Assembly: GCF_000332175.1 (NCBI RefSeq)
Contig: NZ_KB235914.1
Location: forward strand, 1,861,368 to 1,925,367
Origin: Pseudanabaena sp. PCC 6802
GTDB taxonomy: Bacteria > Cyanobacteriota > Cyanobacteriia > Pseudanabaenales > Pseudanabaenaceae
Length of the DNA stretch: 64,000 nucleotides
Reading direction: 5' to 3'
The translations under genes and the position numbers were made by a program. Under the pieces are notes generated by a model. It saw nothing but the letters and a program-made list of their open reading frames with translations, had not been told where the DNA came from and searched no databases. Position 1 is the stretch's first letter, and each line of letters starts with the position of its first letter. Positions 27,134 to 35,969 of this stretch are shown here, in pieces.

Positions 27134-28042
27134 CTATTGTTGTTGAGGTAAAACAAGGCCAGGTAGGGGTGGCACACCTGCGGGTGTCACAATTGGTCTA
27201 TTGACCGTATCTTGGGGCAGGACAGGTGAAGTTGCATTAGGCGCAGGCGGTAAGATTACTCCAGTAGGTGGGGTAACAGTGGTGCCAGTATTGGGAGTAG
27301 GGGCATTAGGATTGGCCAACCCTGAATTAGCAGGCGCATTTGGAGCCACAGCTAATAAACCAACTGGACGAGGTACCTCGACGTTAAATTGCTGAAATAT
27401 TACTGTTGGCGTACCTGCCGTCTCAATCCTTTTAACCAAGACCTGGTTGTTGACTAAACGTTGTCCAACCTTGACGTATCTGGGTGTAGGCTCGCCCGGT
27501 ACGTTGACGATCGCATACTGAGTGCCATCCATCTCCATTACGCCACTTACGTTGATCGACTTAGCTTCTGTAGGATCGGGTGGTGGCAATACAGGTGGCT
27601 TGCCAACACGTACGCGAGGTGCCGGACTGGGTAGTTGCGGTTTAGTTTGGCTCGGTAATACCGGCAGGGGAGGAAGAGAGCCAGGCAGCACGGCAAAAGG
27701 ATCGCGCTGGCGATTAGTTGTAACGTTAACTTTCTTACTCAGTAAATCCAGTCTTTGCAGTTTATCTGTCGTGTTTATCAAGCCTGCAATAGTATTTTGA
27801 GAAGCTACAAAGGCTTTATTAAACAGGGGCTTCTTCGCCGCGTCAGGGGTTACTTTGACAGCGGACTTGCTAGTACTAGGTGCGGTAGTAGTTGACGTAG
27901 CAGGAGATGGAGTTGTAGCGGGTGGAGATGCTGCAACTGGTGAAGGTGAACTGGTTGCTGTTGGAGTACTCTCACCAACAGTACAGGCACTTAATAAAAC
28001 AGTTGTCGTAACTAGAACGCCAGACCAGTAAAAAACTCGCAT
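27134..28042 (-). CDS. Pro-rich lipoprotein with PilP/GspC-like C-terminal region
   Basis: A 302-residue protein with a lipoprotein signal ending LLSAC (Cys20). A low-complexity Thr/Ser/Pro/Ala segment (about 25-70) follows, then NRQRDPFAVLPG and a beta-rich domain: MEMDGTQYAIVNVPGEPTPR, YVKVGQRLVNNQVLVKRIE, VIFQQFNVEV. A second Pro-rich tail ends the protein. The DPF motif followed by a small domain with a VGQ-type turn resembles pilotin-interacting PilP and GspC homology regions. That link is inference. It is paralogous to the gene at 28381-29100. Confidence 0.7.
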   Translation of the reverse strand: MRVFYWSGVLVTTTVLLSACTVGESTPTATSSPSPVAASPPATTPSPATSTTTAPSTSKSAVKVTPDAAKKPLFNKAFVASQNTIAGLINTTDKLQRLDLLSKKVNVTTNRQRDPFAVLPGSLPPLPVLPSQTKPQLPSPAPRVRVGKPPVLPPPDPTEAKSINVSGVMEMDGTQYAIVNVPGEPTPRYVKVGQRLVNNQVLVKRIETAGTPTVIFQQFNVEVPRPVGLLAVAPNAPANSGLANPNAPTPNTGTTVTPPTGVILPPAPNATSPVLPQDTVNRPIVTPAGVPPLPGLVLPQQQ

Positions 28043-28189
28043 CGTACCACTCCTCTATTACCAATTACGAACCAATACTTCAGTTAGATATTGGCTACTT
28101 TACGAACAGTCTAAACTGTTAAATTTTAGTACTTAAATATGGAGATTGCAATTAATTTATACAGCGATACGAAATTATTCGCTATGAGT

Positions 28190-28303
28190 TATAGCACTTT
28201 TCAATTGAGAACGGGTTTTATTGATGGGGTGAAGGGGTGGAACCCCTTCTTGGGGGCAACGCCTCCAAACCCCCTTCTCGTTTTCATCTGAAAACCGCTA
28301 TAG
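28190..28303. repeat. palindromic interspersed repeat, family A copy 2
   Basis: 114 bp with TATAGC and GCTATA ends, lying between the two paralogous lipoprotein genes. Orientation is opposite to copy 1: it begins with the TTTTCAATTGAGAACGGG end. Confidence 0.85.
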
Positions 28304-28380
28304 AGATCGGCGTTTAGAGGTCGGTTTTTAGGAAAGAGATTTTACAATTCAGATTGGGATTGTTTTAGTCTAAGGATTGC

Positions 28381-29100
28381 TTACTTAATATAGCGAGCGA
28401 ACTCAACTCCATTTTGTTGCAGAATCACCATGGGAGTACCGCCAGTCTCAATATACTTTACTAATACCTTATTGCCCGCAATGCGCTGTCCCTCCCGCAC
28501 GTATTGCGATGTGACATCGCCCGGTACCGATACAATTGCATAGCGGCGACCAGCAATTTCCACTGTGCCAGTCACTTTTACTGTCTCTGCTTCTTTGAGT
28601 ACTGGTTGAGGTAGGACGTAGGGGCGAGGCGGCTTAACGGCCAATGGTTGCGGAGGCACCAGTGGGGGCAATTTTAGTGGCGGTGGCGGTGGCGGTGGAA
28701 TCGCCACTGTGCCAGGTAGAGTGGAGAAGGGATCGCGATCGGGATTGGTTTGCACGTTGACTCGTGCTAGCAGTTCTTGCTGTCGTTTGGCTTTACTAGT
28801 AGTTGCTATCAATCCGTATGGTGGTGGGGCAGCTTGTCGTAAAACAGCAGACACATTACTGACAGGATTTTGAGTAGTTACGGGCTTATCAAGAAATATT
28901 TTGGTTTTTATAGGTGTTGTGGGAGTCCGAGCGGCCAATTTAGGAGCGCTAGCAGGACTGGTGGTGGCAGTACTCGTTTTATGCACAGCAGAGGTTGGAG
29001 TTGCAGTAGAGGTAACGATCTGAGGTGGTTCTGCATTGCTACATGCATTTAGCAATAGAGTTGCTATCCCTAGAGATATAAACGCTTGCAAACTACGCAT
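28381..29100 (-). CDS. Pro-rich lipoprotein, paralogue of the gene at 27134-28042
   Basis: A 239-residue protein with lipobox LLLNAC (Cys20), a Thr/Ala/Pro-rich spacer, NPDRDPFSTLPG, a polyproline stretch (IPPPPPPPLKLPP), and the same C-terminal domain: VEIAGRRYAIVSVPGDVTSQ, YVREGQRIAGNKVLVKYIE, VILQQNGVEFARYI. It lacks the Pro-rich tail of its paralogue. The tandem arrangement suggests gene duplication. Both are likely anchored in a membrane facing the periplasm and may contact an envelope machine such as the type IV pilus; that role is not shown. Confidence 0.7.
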   Translation of the reverse strand: MRSLQAFISLGIATLLLNACSNAEPPQIVTSTATPTSAVHKTSTATTSPASAPKLAARTPTTPIKTKIFLDKPVTTQNPVSNVSAVLRQAAPPPYGLIATTSKAKRQQELLARVNVQTNPDRDPFSTLPGTVAIPPPPPPPLKLPPLVPPQPLAVKPPRPYVLPQPVLKEAETVKVTGTVEIAGRRYAIVSVPGDVTSQYVREGQRIAGNKVLVKYIETGGTPMVILQQNGVEFARYIK

Positions 29101-29134
29101 TTGTCTCCTCCTAATCGCAAATTCCTAAAGTGTT

Positions 29135-29340
29135 CAGTCAAATTGTAGGGCTGTTCCCCGTACGTCATCGTTAACCATTCCTCGGTCGAAGGCGATCGCA
29201 CCTTCGGCAGCCAGGCGATCTAGGCGGCATCGATGCGATCGGAGATCGCCGCAATTTTGCCTTGTCGCAGGAGGACATCTCCTAACAAAAACTCGCCGTT
29301 TGGCAGCAAAATCTGACTCTGTCGGATCGGGATAGCCAAG
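29135..29340 (-). pseudogene. pyrC: dihydroorotase remnant (N- and C-terminal ends only)
   Basis: From about 29340 leftward the frame reads IRQSQILLPNGEFLLGDVLL and RQGKIAAISDRIDAA, resembling the N-terminus of cyanobacterial dihydroorotases. After a stop and frame change it reads AAEGAIAFDRGMVNDDVRG and TALQFD-stop (stop 29135-29137), resembling their C-terminus. The catalytic centre (about 370 residues) is missing. The upstream end abuts repeat A copy 3 at 29345. A functional pyrC is expected elsewhere. Confidence 0.6.
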
Positions 29341-29344
29341 GTTA

Positions 29345-29458
29345 TATAGCAGTTTTCACTTGAGAACGGGTTTTATTTTTGGGGTGAAGGGGTTCCACCC
29401 CTTCTTGGGGGCAACGCCCCCAAACCCCCTACTCTTTACCGATCTGAAAACCGCTATA
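29345..29458. repeat. palindromic interspersed repeat, family A copy 3
   Basis: 114 bp with TATAGCAGTTTTCACTTGAG at one end and CTGAAAACCGCTATA at the other. It lies next to the dihydroorotase remnant and upstream of the superoxide dismutase gene. Confidence 0.85.
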
Positions 29459-29580
29459 TCTCCAATCTAAGAAATGGTAGCGTTGTGGAAGTATAAGGTT
29501 GCAAATCTTTCTTAACCTCCAATTCGTTCCATAAAGGTCATAATTCTAGCTTAGAAATTAGTAATAACTGTTAAATATCT

Positions 29581-30342
29581 ATGACTCTGAAACGCCGAGA
29601 TTTCTTAATGTTTTTAGGGGTTGGCACTACACTAGCACTTTCCAGCACCCTACCGCTAGGTTTGTTCGAGCAGGCTTGGGCGGGGGCGGACAATACTGCC
29701 TCTGACTTGGGGGAAAAAGCTGAGACAGCCGCAGATTTTAAGCTGCCACCCCTTCCCTATGACTATGCTGCGCTGGAGCCTCACATCGATACGAGCACCA
29801 TGCAATTTCACCATGACAAGCACCATGCTGCCTATGTCAAAAACTTAAACGATGCGGTGGCTAAATATCCCGAACTCAAGGGTAGGAGCGCCGAAGACAT
29901 GATTCGCAACCTGAATAGCGTCCCTGAAGCCATTCGTACGGTTATTCGCAATAACGGCGGCGGACATATCAATCATTCCATGTTTTGGGAGATTATGAGT
30001 CCTAGTGGAGGTAAACCAACGGGCGATGTGGCTAAAGCGATCAACAAATCTTTTGGTAGTTTGAGCGCCTTTCAGGAAAAGTTTAACGAAGCGGGAGCCA
30101 AAGTATTTGGTAGTGGTTGGGTTTGGTTAGTAATGGACAGAGAAGGTAGACTCAAGGTTACCAGTACGCCCAACCAGGATAGCCCTTTGATGGTGGGAGA
30201 ATTCCCGATCGTGGGTAATGATGTTTGGGAACATGCCTATTACCTCAATTACCAGAACCGCCGTGCTGACTATTTAAAAGCATGGTGGAATGTAGTTAAC
30301 TGGCAAGAAGTTAACAAACGTTTTCTAATTGCTGTGGGTTAG
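29581..30342 (+). CDS. sodA: Tat-exported Mn-type superoxide dismutase
   Basis: A 253-residue protein. The leader [15 protein letters not shown] has a twin-arginine motif and a hydrophobic stretch ending near QAWAGA, so it should be exported folded. Metal ligands are His77, His132, Asp214 and His218 by alignment to E. coli MnSOD. The Gln in TPNQDSPL (199) and the GGGHINHS motif point to manganese. It converts superoxide to H2O2 and O2 in the periplasm or thylakoid lumen. The leader is nearly identical to that of phoX at 1310. Confidence 0.9.
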   Translation: MTLKRRDFLMFLGVGTTLALSSTLPLGLFEQAWAGADNTASDLGEKAETAADFKLPPLPYDYAALEPHIDTSTMQFHHDKHHAAYVKNLNDAVAKYPELKGRSAEDMIRNLNSVPEAIRTVIRNNGGGHINHSMFWEIMSPSGGKPTGDVAKAINKSFGSLSAFQEKFNEAGAKVFGSGWVWLVMDREGRLKVTSTPNQDSPLMVGEFPIVGNDVWEHAYYLNYQNRRADYLKAWWNVVNWQEVNKRFLIAVG

Positions 30343-30379
30343 TAATATTTTCGTACAGCCATAATAGTTTGGATATTAA

Positions 30380-31060
30380 TTACTGCTTGCTGGCGAGGGT
30401 TGCCTGCAAAGATCTAATTTCTTTTAACAAAACCATCATGCCCTTGCTTTGGTAGTCAAGCTGCCGCGTTAGTTTGTCTACTTTTTGATCCAATTGAGAT
30501 ATTGTATTCTCTTGCTTTTGGATGATGGAGTGCAGATCGACTACCCTCGCTACTACTTCTTTCTGAATGAGTTGCTCGATACCCTGGGTCAACATAGACT
30601 CTGTGGCTGTGAGCTTAGCCATTAGCATTTGTGAAGAACTTTGTCCTTCCAATTGCCCCTCCTCCAGGCTGGGGCCAGGTGCTGGGCTAGCTTTGGTCGG
30701 CAGTAGCCGCTGGATCATGCCGATCAGAGTATCTGCCTCAAAAGGTTTCTCGAGGAATTCAAACCCAACAAAAGGTTCGGGCACGTGTTCGGCTACCTGC
30801 TCCTTTAAGCCAGAAATCATGATGACAGGCGTATCTTTTAAATTGTCAAACCGACGTATCGCTTGCAGTGTCTGATAGCCGTTGTATTTTGGCATAACAA
30901 AGTCCAGCAAAATCAGATCTGGGTTGGAGCGCCGAGCTATATCCAGTCCCGTTTTGCCATCATTAGCTTCTAGGACTTCATACATGCCTGCCAATATATT
31001 TTTGACCGTCTTGCGGATCATGATGCTGTCATCAATCACCAATATTTTTTGTGCTGTCAT
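30380..31060 (-). CDS. CheY-like response regulator with C-terminal coiled coil
   Basis: A 226-residue protein. The receiver domain (1-122) has DD at 10-11, phospho-acceptor Asp in LILLDFVMPKYNGY and the conserved Lys in FLEKPFEAD. A linker follows (PTKASPAPGPSLEEG), and the last 75 residues form a heptad-like coiled coil (QKVDKLTRQLDYQSKGM). No DNA-binding or enzymatic output domain is seen, so it probably signals by protein contact, as in PatA/PilG-type chemosensory systems. Partner genes are not adjacent. Confidence 0.8.
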   Translation of the reverse strand: MTAQKILVIDDSIMIRKTVKNILAGMYEVLEANDGKTGLDIARRSNPDLILLDFVMPKYNGYQTLQAIRRFDNLKDTPVIMISGLKEQVAEHVPEPFVGFEFLEKPFEADTLIGMIQRLLPTKASPAPGPSLEEGQLEGQSSSQMLMAKLTATESMLTQGIEQLIQKEVVARVVDLHSIIQKQENTISQLDQKVDKLTRQLDYQSKGMMVLLKEIRSLQATLASKQ

Positions 31061-31151
31061 CTTAAAAGCCCATGAAATAATGTTGGTGTTCGGAACATGA
31101 TATTAGCTAATAGCCAGATATTGTTGTAATTTCCGAGAGAGTATAGATTAT

Positions 31152-31691
31152 TTAACTTGTCTGAACAAGCTTTAGATATTCCTCCTCAGTAACAATCTCC
31201 AGGCTACTTTCGACTCGATCTAAAAAGACCTTACCGCTCAAGTGATCGTATTCGTGCTGGAATACCCTGGCAATAAAATCGGTAAATCGGCGATGCTCAA
31301 CTTGACCTTGGCAATTAGTATACCCAACCTCGATCGCTTGATATCTCGGCACTAAGCCCCTAATGCCTGGAATTGACAGGCAGCCCTCCCAATCTTTGAC
31401 TAGTTCATTAGAGCAAGATTCCAGCCAGGGGTTAATCATCACCACTGGCTCCATGTAAGGAGCATGCGGGTACCTGGGATTGGGGCGGGAAGCAACTACG
31501 ATAATTTGTAGCGATCGCCCTAACTGAGGTGCAGCGATACCAACGCCATTGCTTGCACTTAGAACTGACATTAATCGCTCGATCGAACTCTGGACGGATT
31601 CGTCCAGGACGTTTGTGACGGGATTAGCGCGCGATCGCAGTATAGGGTTGCCTAACTGACAAATAGGTAATGTTGTATGGTTAGTAGTCAT
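31152..31691 (-). CDS. def: peptide deformylase
   Basis: A 179-residue metalloenzyme with the three deformylase motifs: GVGIAAPQLG, EGCLSIPG (metal-ligand Cys), and QHEYDHLSG (two metal-ligand His and catalytic Glu). It removes the formyl group from nascent proteins. It is preceded by a 72-residue hypothetical gene on the same strand. Confidence 0.95.
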   Translation of the reverse strand: MTTNHTTLPICQLGNPILRSRANPVTNVLDESVQSSIERLMSVLSASNGVGIAAPQLGRSLQIIVVASRPNPRYPHAPYMEPVVMINPWLESCSNELVKDWEGCLSIPGIRGLVPRYQAIEVGYTNCQGQVEHRRFTDFIARVFQHEYDHLSGKVFLDRVESSLEIVTEEEYLKLVQTS

Positions 31692-31777
31692 TAGAATCTA
31701 TGCTTGCTAGTGGAATAGGGCTAATGGGATTCTAAACTATCAGGACTGCTCCTCACCGGACAGTAGTATCGTGCGGT

Positions 31778-31996
31778 TTACTCCTGGTCAAGGATTTCAA
31801 TTAAAGCATCAGCTTCAAACACGGCTGCCCTGGCTTTTTGGTAGACATCTTCAAATTGCAAGTTGGCTGTTGCCAGCCCTTGCATAATCATGATGGCAAA
31901 GTATTCGCGCTTAGTGATGCCCGCAACATACGTGTCTTGATCTTTGTGGTAGCCCACCGGAAATGCACTATCATTACGCCTGGTTGTCATTGCCAT
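31778..31996 (-). CDS. hypothetical protein, 72 aa
   Basis: A small soluble protein (MTTRRNDSAFPVGYHKDQDT, then GITKREYFAIMIMQGLA and a helical acidic end). The GITKREYFA-MQGL pattern is seen in many phage-related and cyanobacterial small proteins, but I cannot name a function. It lies 86 bp upstream of def on the same strand. MTTRR two codons in is an alternative start. Confidence 0.55.
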   Translation of the reverse strand: MAMTTRRNDSAFPVGYHKDQDTYVAGITKREYFAIMIMQGLATANLQFEDVYQKARAAVFEADALIEILDQE

Positions 31997-32022
31997 TACT
32001 CCTCAATTTTTCATATGTTAAA

Positions 32023-32058
32023 TCATAGCCGTAGACAGATTCGGTTAATACAGGGGGC
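32023..32058. repeat. truncated family B fragment
   Basis: ATAGCCGTAGACAGATTCGG followed by TTAATACAGGGGGCG matches the first third of family B and then stops. An intact B copy begins 7 bp later, suggesting an older copy beside or interrupted by a newer one. Confidence 0.6.
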
Positions 32059-32064
32059 GTAATT

Positions 32065-32165
32065 TATAGCCATAGACAGATCTGTTAGGACAGGGGGTGT
32101 GGGGGCTGCGCCCCCACGCAGGGGTGAAACCCCTGCACCCCGTCCTAAGACTGTTGACAGCTATA
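32065..32165. repeat. palindromic interspersed repeat, family B copy 2
   Basis: 101 bp, TATAGCCATAGACAGATCTG to the GACAGCTATA end, with GGGGGC-tgc-GCCCCC and AGGGG-tgaa-ACCCCT cores. It is in the same orientation as copy 1. Confidence 0.8.
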
Positions 32166-32185
32166 CCTAAAGTTAACTGCTATAG

Positions 32186-32214
32186 AAAAAACCCATAGCA
32201 GACTTTGCTATGGG
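32186..32214 (-). terminator. rho-independent terminator of the holB-like gene
   Basis: CCCATAGCA (32192-32200) pairs perfectly with TGCTATGGG (32206-32214); on the minus strand the hairpin is followed by TTTTTT. It lies 55 bp beyond the holB stop. Confidence 0.8.
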
Positions 32215-32268
32215 TGTATGCGACTGAAAATATTTGAACAATTTTATATTACCCAGCCTAAACTTTTA

Positions 32269-33255
32269 TTACTCGGCAAATTCGCGTAGATTCGACGCAT
32301 ATTGCAAAAATGTTATTTCCCATACCAGACGAGGTTGCACGTAGCTGTTTAGTTGTTGCCTTGCTGCTTCCAGGCTCTGCATCATATTCAGTAACAATGC
32401 GGAATTGTCCGTTTTAGATAGCAAACTCGACTGCCAGTAATAGTTTTGCAGGTAGTCGATCAACCAAATTTGAGATTCGACATCTAGTTCTCGATCGATT
32501 TGCCTGGCTAATTCCAGGGCTTGAAGCGATCGTTGGGGGGGCTGCTGCACGGCTGCCAGCAAGTCGGGCGATATACTCTGAAATTGTGCCATCGCGGAGA
32601 TGGCTGCTCCTGGGGAACCCTGGGCAAGTGTTATAACTGAGTCCGGTAAATTATCTCGACCAATTTGATGCAGTACTTGCTGTAGAGCGGACTGCGATAG
32701 GCGATAGAAGGGAATGCGCTGACAGCGAGAAACTAAGGTGGGTAAAACCGACCCTGGATCGGGAGCGATCGCGATAATTGTGGCCTGACCTGGTTCTTCT
32801 AGCGTTTTGAGCAGCGCATTTGCGGCTGGCTCTGCCATTGTTTGAGCTTCGGTGATAATTACTACCGATCGCTTGCTTTCGAGCGGCGGACGACTGAGAA
32901 AATCAGCCACTTCCCGCACTTGTTCCAGGCGAATTTGGGGGGCGGCGCGGCGCTTTAGCCCAGCCGCTTCGGCTTCAGCGGTCGTTAGCAGTTTGCCTTT
33001 ATCGAGATAGGTCGGTTCTACCCATAAAACATCGGGATGGTTGCGAGCTTTGACGCGGCTGAAAGCATTCGAGACGAAATCGCTTGACCTGCGATCTGCA
33101 ACTAGCATTTGCGTAAATGCTTGAGCGGCCAGAGACCGACCCGTGCCGGACGGCCCCACAAATAGGTAGCCAGGTGCTATGTGATCGCGGGCGATCGCCG
33201 CTCTCAACAGAGCGATTGCCTGCGATTGGCCGATAATTGCACTAAATGCATCCAT
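32269..33255 (-). CDS. holB: DNA polymerase III delta' subunit (clamp-loader ATPase)
   Basis: A 328-residue AAA+ clamp-loader protein. It starts FSAIIGQSQAIALLRAAI and has a Walker A-like GPSGTGRSLAA, then LKTLEEPGQATIIAIAPDPG and the sensor-type SRCQRIPF. It acts in sliding-clamp loading at the replication fork. The C-terminal domain is the usual weakly conserved helical collar. It is followed by a strong terminator. Confidence 0.85.
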   Translation of the reverse strand: MDAFSAIIGQSQAIALLRAAIARDHIAPGYLFVGPSGTGRSLAAQAFTQMLVADRRSSDFVSNAFSRVKARNHPDVLWVEPTYLDKGKLLTTAEAEAAGLKRRAAPQIRLEQVREVADFLSRPPLESKRSVVIITEAQTMAEPAANALLKTLEEPGQATIIAIAPDPGSVLPTLVSRCQRIPFYRLSQSALQQVLHQIGRDNLPDSVITLAQGSPGAAISAMAQFQSISPDLLAAVQQPPQRSLQALELARQIDRELDVESQIWLIDYLQNYYWQSSLLSKTDNSALLLNMMQSLEAARQQLNSYVQPRLVWEITFLQYASNLREFAE

Positions 33256-33410
33256 AGATGAGGCCGCGATCCTGGTGGAAGCAGGGCAAAAGTTTGTGGC
33301 TAAGTACTTATCTGCCTACAATATATAGCAGTACGAATATATAACAGTCCGAAGCTATTCATGCATTAAAAGCTAAAAGCTGATAGCTAAAAGCTGATAG
33401 CTAACCTTGT

Positions 33411-34010
33411 ATGACATTAAAAGAAGTAAAAATAAAAAATTTGGTGATTGCTAGCGGTAATCGCGGCAAAGTAGAGGAATTTAAGGATTACCTCAATGGT
33501 TTGGGCTTTAGTTTATTACCTAAACCCGATGAAATTGAGGTGGAGGAGACTGGCGCGACGTTTATTGAAAATGCCTATTTAAAGGCTTCTCAAGTGGCGA
33601 TCGCCACGCAGGAGTGGGCGCTTGCGGATGATTCCGGCCTGGAAGTCGCCGCACTCAATGGCGCTCCAGGTGTATTTTCTGCTCGGTATGGCAAAAACGA
33701 TCGAGAGCGCATCGCTCGTATTCTGGCGGAGTTGGGAGATCGGACGCAACGAGAGGCACAGTTTGTCTGCGCGATCGCGATCGCATCACCTGATGGCAAA
33801 ATCGCAATCGATGCCGTTGGTATCTGTAAAGGTGAGATCCTCTATGCTCCCGCTGGCGATCGAGGATTTGGTTACGATCCTATATTCTATGTAGCTCAGT
33901 ACAATTTGACTTTTGCCCAAATGTCGCCTCAGCTCAAGGCAGAAATCAGTCACCGCGGTAAAGCATTGGAAATACTTCGCCCTAAGCTCAAAGATTTAGC
34001 AATTTCATAA
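33411..34010 (+). CDS. rdgB: RdgB/HAM1 non-canonical purine NTP pyrophosphatase
   Basis: A 199-residue protein: LVIASGNRGKVEEFKDYL, ETGATFIENAYLKA, DDSGLEVAALNGAPGVFSAR, and GFGYDPIF near the C-terminus. These are the conserved blocks of inosine/xanthosine triphosphatases, which clear ITP, dITP and XTP. The protein ends SHRGKALEILRPKL. A Uma2 gene follows 23 bp later. Confidence 0.93.
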   Translation: MTLKEVKIKNLVIASGNRGKVEEFKDYLNGLGFSLLPKPDEIEVEETGATFIENAYLKASQVAIATQEWALADDSGLEVAALNGAPGVFSARYGKNDRERIARILAELGDRTQREAQFVCAIAIASPDGKIAIDAVGICKGEILYAPAGDRGFGYDPIFYVAQYNLTFAQMSPQLKAEISHRGKALEILRPKLKDLAIS

Positions 34011-34033
34011 ACTGTCGCATTAGGAGAAACGCC

Positions 34034-34636
34034 ATGTCTGCGATCGCCAAAACTGCAACCGCAACAACTTCAGATCGGTCGAGCAAGAAGATATGGACAG
34101 ATGAAGAGTTTATGGCGCTCAGCCAAAGCGATCGTCGCTACGAACTCGTGAACGGAGAAATAATTGAAATGGGAAATTCCGGCGCAAAGCACGGCTACCT
34201 TTGTAGCCTTTTGATTATGGCTTTGATGAATTACACGTTACCCCAACAATTAGGTGTAGTCTTAGACTCCAGCACGGCATTCAAGATGAAAAACGGTAAC
34301 AAGCGCTCTCCTGATATTTCTTTTTTTGCCAAAGAACGTTTAGAAGGACTTGAGGAATTACCAACTGGATTTTTGGAAGGTTCCCCCGATCTGGCAATAG
34401 AAGTTCTCTCTCCTAACAATACAGTTGAGGAAATTCATGACAAGCTAGTGGAATACTTCGAAAATGGGACTCGTCTAGTTTGGGTCATCCATCCGAGCGA
34501 ACATTACGTTCTGGTCTATCTTTCTGCCCAAGAACCAGATTGTCTGCTGAAATCTGGCGACTGTCTTGATGGCAAAAACGTCATCCCTGGCTTTAGCCTA
34601 CCTGTATCGGAGCTATTCCAAAAATTACCGTTTTAA
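34034..34636 (+). CDS. Uma2-family (DUF820) endonuclease-like protein, intact
   Basis: A 200-residue protein with the Uma2 layout: WTDEEFMALSQSDRRYELVN (conserved RYEL), INGEI-type NGEIIEMG, PDISFFAKERL, and SPDLAIEVLSPNNT followed by KLVEYFENGTRLVWVI. The D-(x)n-E-V-(L/S) core suggests the PD-(D/E)XK nuclease fold. These proteins are numerous in cyanobacteria and of unknown role. A family A repeat starts 1 bp after its stop. Confidence 0.85.
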   Translation: MSAIAKTATATTSDRSSKKIWTDEEFMALSQSDRRYELVNGEIIEMGNSGAKHGYLCSLLIMALMNYTLPQQLGVVLDSSTAFKMKNGNKRSPDISFFAKERLEGLEELPTGFLEGSPDLAIEVLSPNNTVEEIHDKLVEYFENGTRLVWVIHPSEHYVLVYLSAQEPDCLLKSGDCLDGKNVIPGFSLPVSELFQKLPF

Positions 34637-34637
34637 G

Positions 34638-34794
34638 TATAGCGGTTTTCAGATCGGAAGAGGTAGGGGGTTTGGGGACAACGCCCCCAAGAAGGCGAGG
34701 CAGGGAGGTCTTGGGGGGTTCCCGCTAGAGCCACTGCCGTGTGGAACCCCTTCACCCCATCAATAAAACACGTTCTCAATTGAAAAGCACTATA
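34638..34794. repeat. palindromic interspersed repeat, family A copy 4, with 44-bp insert
   Basis: 157 bp between TATAGCGG and CACTATA. It carries an extra segment (about 34698-34741, AGGCAGGGAGGTCTTGGG to CCACTGCCGTG) at the point where other copies read AGGGGTGGAACCCC. The same insert occurs in copy 6 and in family B copy 3. Confidence 0.85.
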
Positions 34795-34801
34795 CGATAG
34801 T

Positions 34802-35962
34802 ATGTCTAAAATTCTAATTGTGGATGACGATGTCATAGTTCAGATGGTTTTAAAGAAAGCTTTGGTGGAACAAGGCTATGAGGTGGTTGTCGCCAAAAAT
34901 GGAGAGGAGGGTATAGAGCAGGCGATCGCGCACCACCCCGCCCTAATTATCTGCGACTGGATGATGCCAGGAACTGATGGACTGGAAGTCTGTCGTCAAA
35001 TCAAACAGAACGAGAGCTTATCGACTACTTTCTTTATTCTTTTGACTGCGCGTAGCGATGTCAAAGATCGTGTCAGAGGACTGGACAATGGTGCTGATGA
35101 TTTTCTGTCTAAGCCGATTGAATTTACAGAACTTACAGCTAGAGTCCGGGCAGGACTGCGTTTGTATCAGTTAAATCAAGATCTGCGCGAGCAGAAACAA
35201 TTAGTGGAGAAACAGAAACGACTGTTGGAATCCGAACTCAACGAAGCTGCAGAATACGTGCGATCGCTTCTACCCAAGCCCTTAAGCTCGACCGTTAAAA
35301 TTGACTCGGCATTTATTCCATCCAGTCGGTTAGGAGGTGACTGTTTTGACTACTACTGGCTAGATGAAAATCGAATGGTCATTTATCTGTTGGACACATC
35401 AGGTCACGGCGTTGGTGCCGCATTGCTATCGATCTCGGTTTTGAATTTATTGCGTTCCAAATCGCAAACCTTGGACTTTGGCAATCCTAGCGCGGTGATG
35501 AAAGAACTCAATCAGGCATTTCAAATGACTCAGCAGGGTAATAGATATTTCTCGATGTGGTACGGAGTTTATCATCAAGCCGATCGCCGTCTCGTGTATG
35601 CCAATGCCGGTCATTCTCCTGCCATATTAATTTCAAAAGACATGAATGGTAGCGATCGGGTTCAGAAATTAGATTCACTAAGTATGCCTGTCGGGTTTTT
35701 CTTGAGGACGGAATTTTTGAGCGCAGAATGCCACATCCCGCCCGGCAGCAAGCTATACATCTTTAGCGACGGTATCTATGAAATCAAGCAGAGTGATGGG
35801 AAACTATGGGGAATTAACCGTCTGATCGAATTAATGTCAGAGGATGCCAGCGATCCCAACGTTAGTGGAGTCGAACGGGTAGTAAATTACGTGCAGCAGG
35901 CTAATGGTAGCTCGCGATTTAGAGATGATGTCTCGCTGTTAAAAGTGCAATTCGATCCCTGA
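34802..35962 (+). CDS. response regulator with PP2C (SpoIIE/RsbU-type) phosphatase domain
   Basis: A 386-residue protein. The receiver domain (1-120) has acceptor Asp in LIICDWMMPGTDG and Lys in FLSKPIEF. A coiled linker (about 125-155) precedes a PPM/SpoIIE phosphatase domain with metal-site motifs LGGDCFDYYW, YLLDTSGHGVGAALLS and IFSDGIYEI. Such proteins dephosphorylate anti-sigma-factor antagonists when phosphorylated, controlling a partner-switching cascade. No such partner genes are adjacent. Confidence 0.9.
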   Translation: MSKILIVDDDVIVQMVLKKALVEQGYEVVVAKNGEEGIEQAIAHHPALIICDWMMPGTDGLEVCRQIKQNESLSTTFFILLTARSDVKDRVRGLDNGADDFLSKPIEFTELTARVRAGLRLYQLNQDLREQKQLVEKQKRLLESELNEAAEYVRSLLPKPLSSTVKIDSAFIPSSRLGGDCFDYYWLDENRMVIYLLDTSGHGVGAALLSISVLNLLRSKSQTLDFGNPSAVMKELNQAFQMTQQGNRYFSMWYGVYHQADRRLVYANAGHSPAILISKDMNGSDRVQKLDSLSMPVGFFLRTEFLSAECHIPPGSKLYIFSDGIYEIKQSDGKLWGINRLIELMSEDASDPNVSGVERVVNYVQQANGSSRFRDDVSLLKVQFDP

Positions 35963-35969
35963 ACAAACT

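Noticed and set aside
34566-34766. 66-codon frame after the Uma2 gene
   Set aside because: Most of it lies in family A repeat copy 4; the residues are hairpin-core translations seen wherever the repeat occurs.
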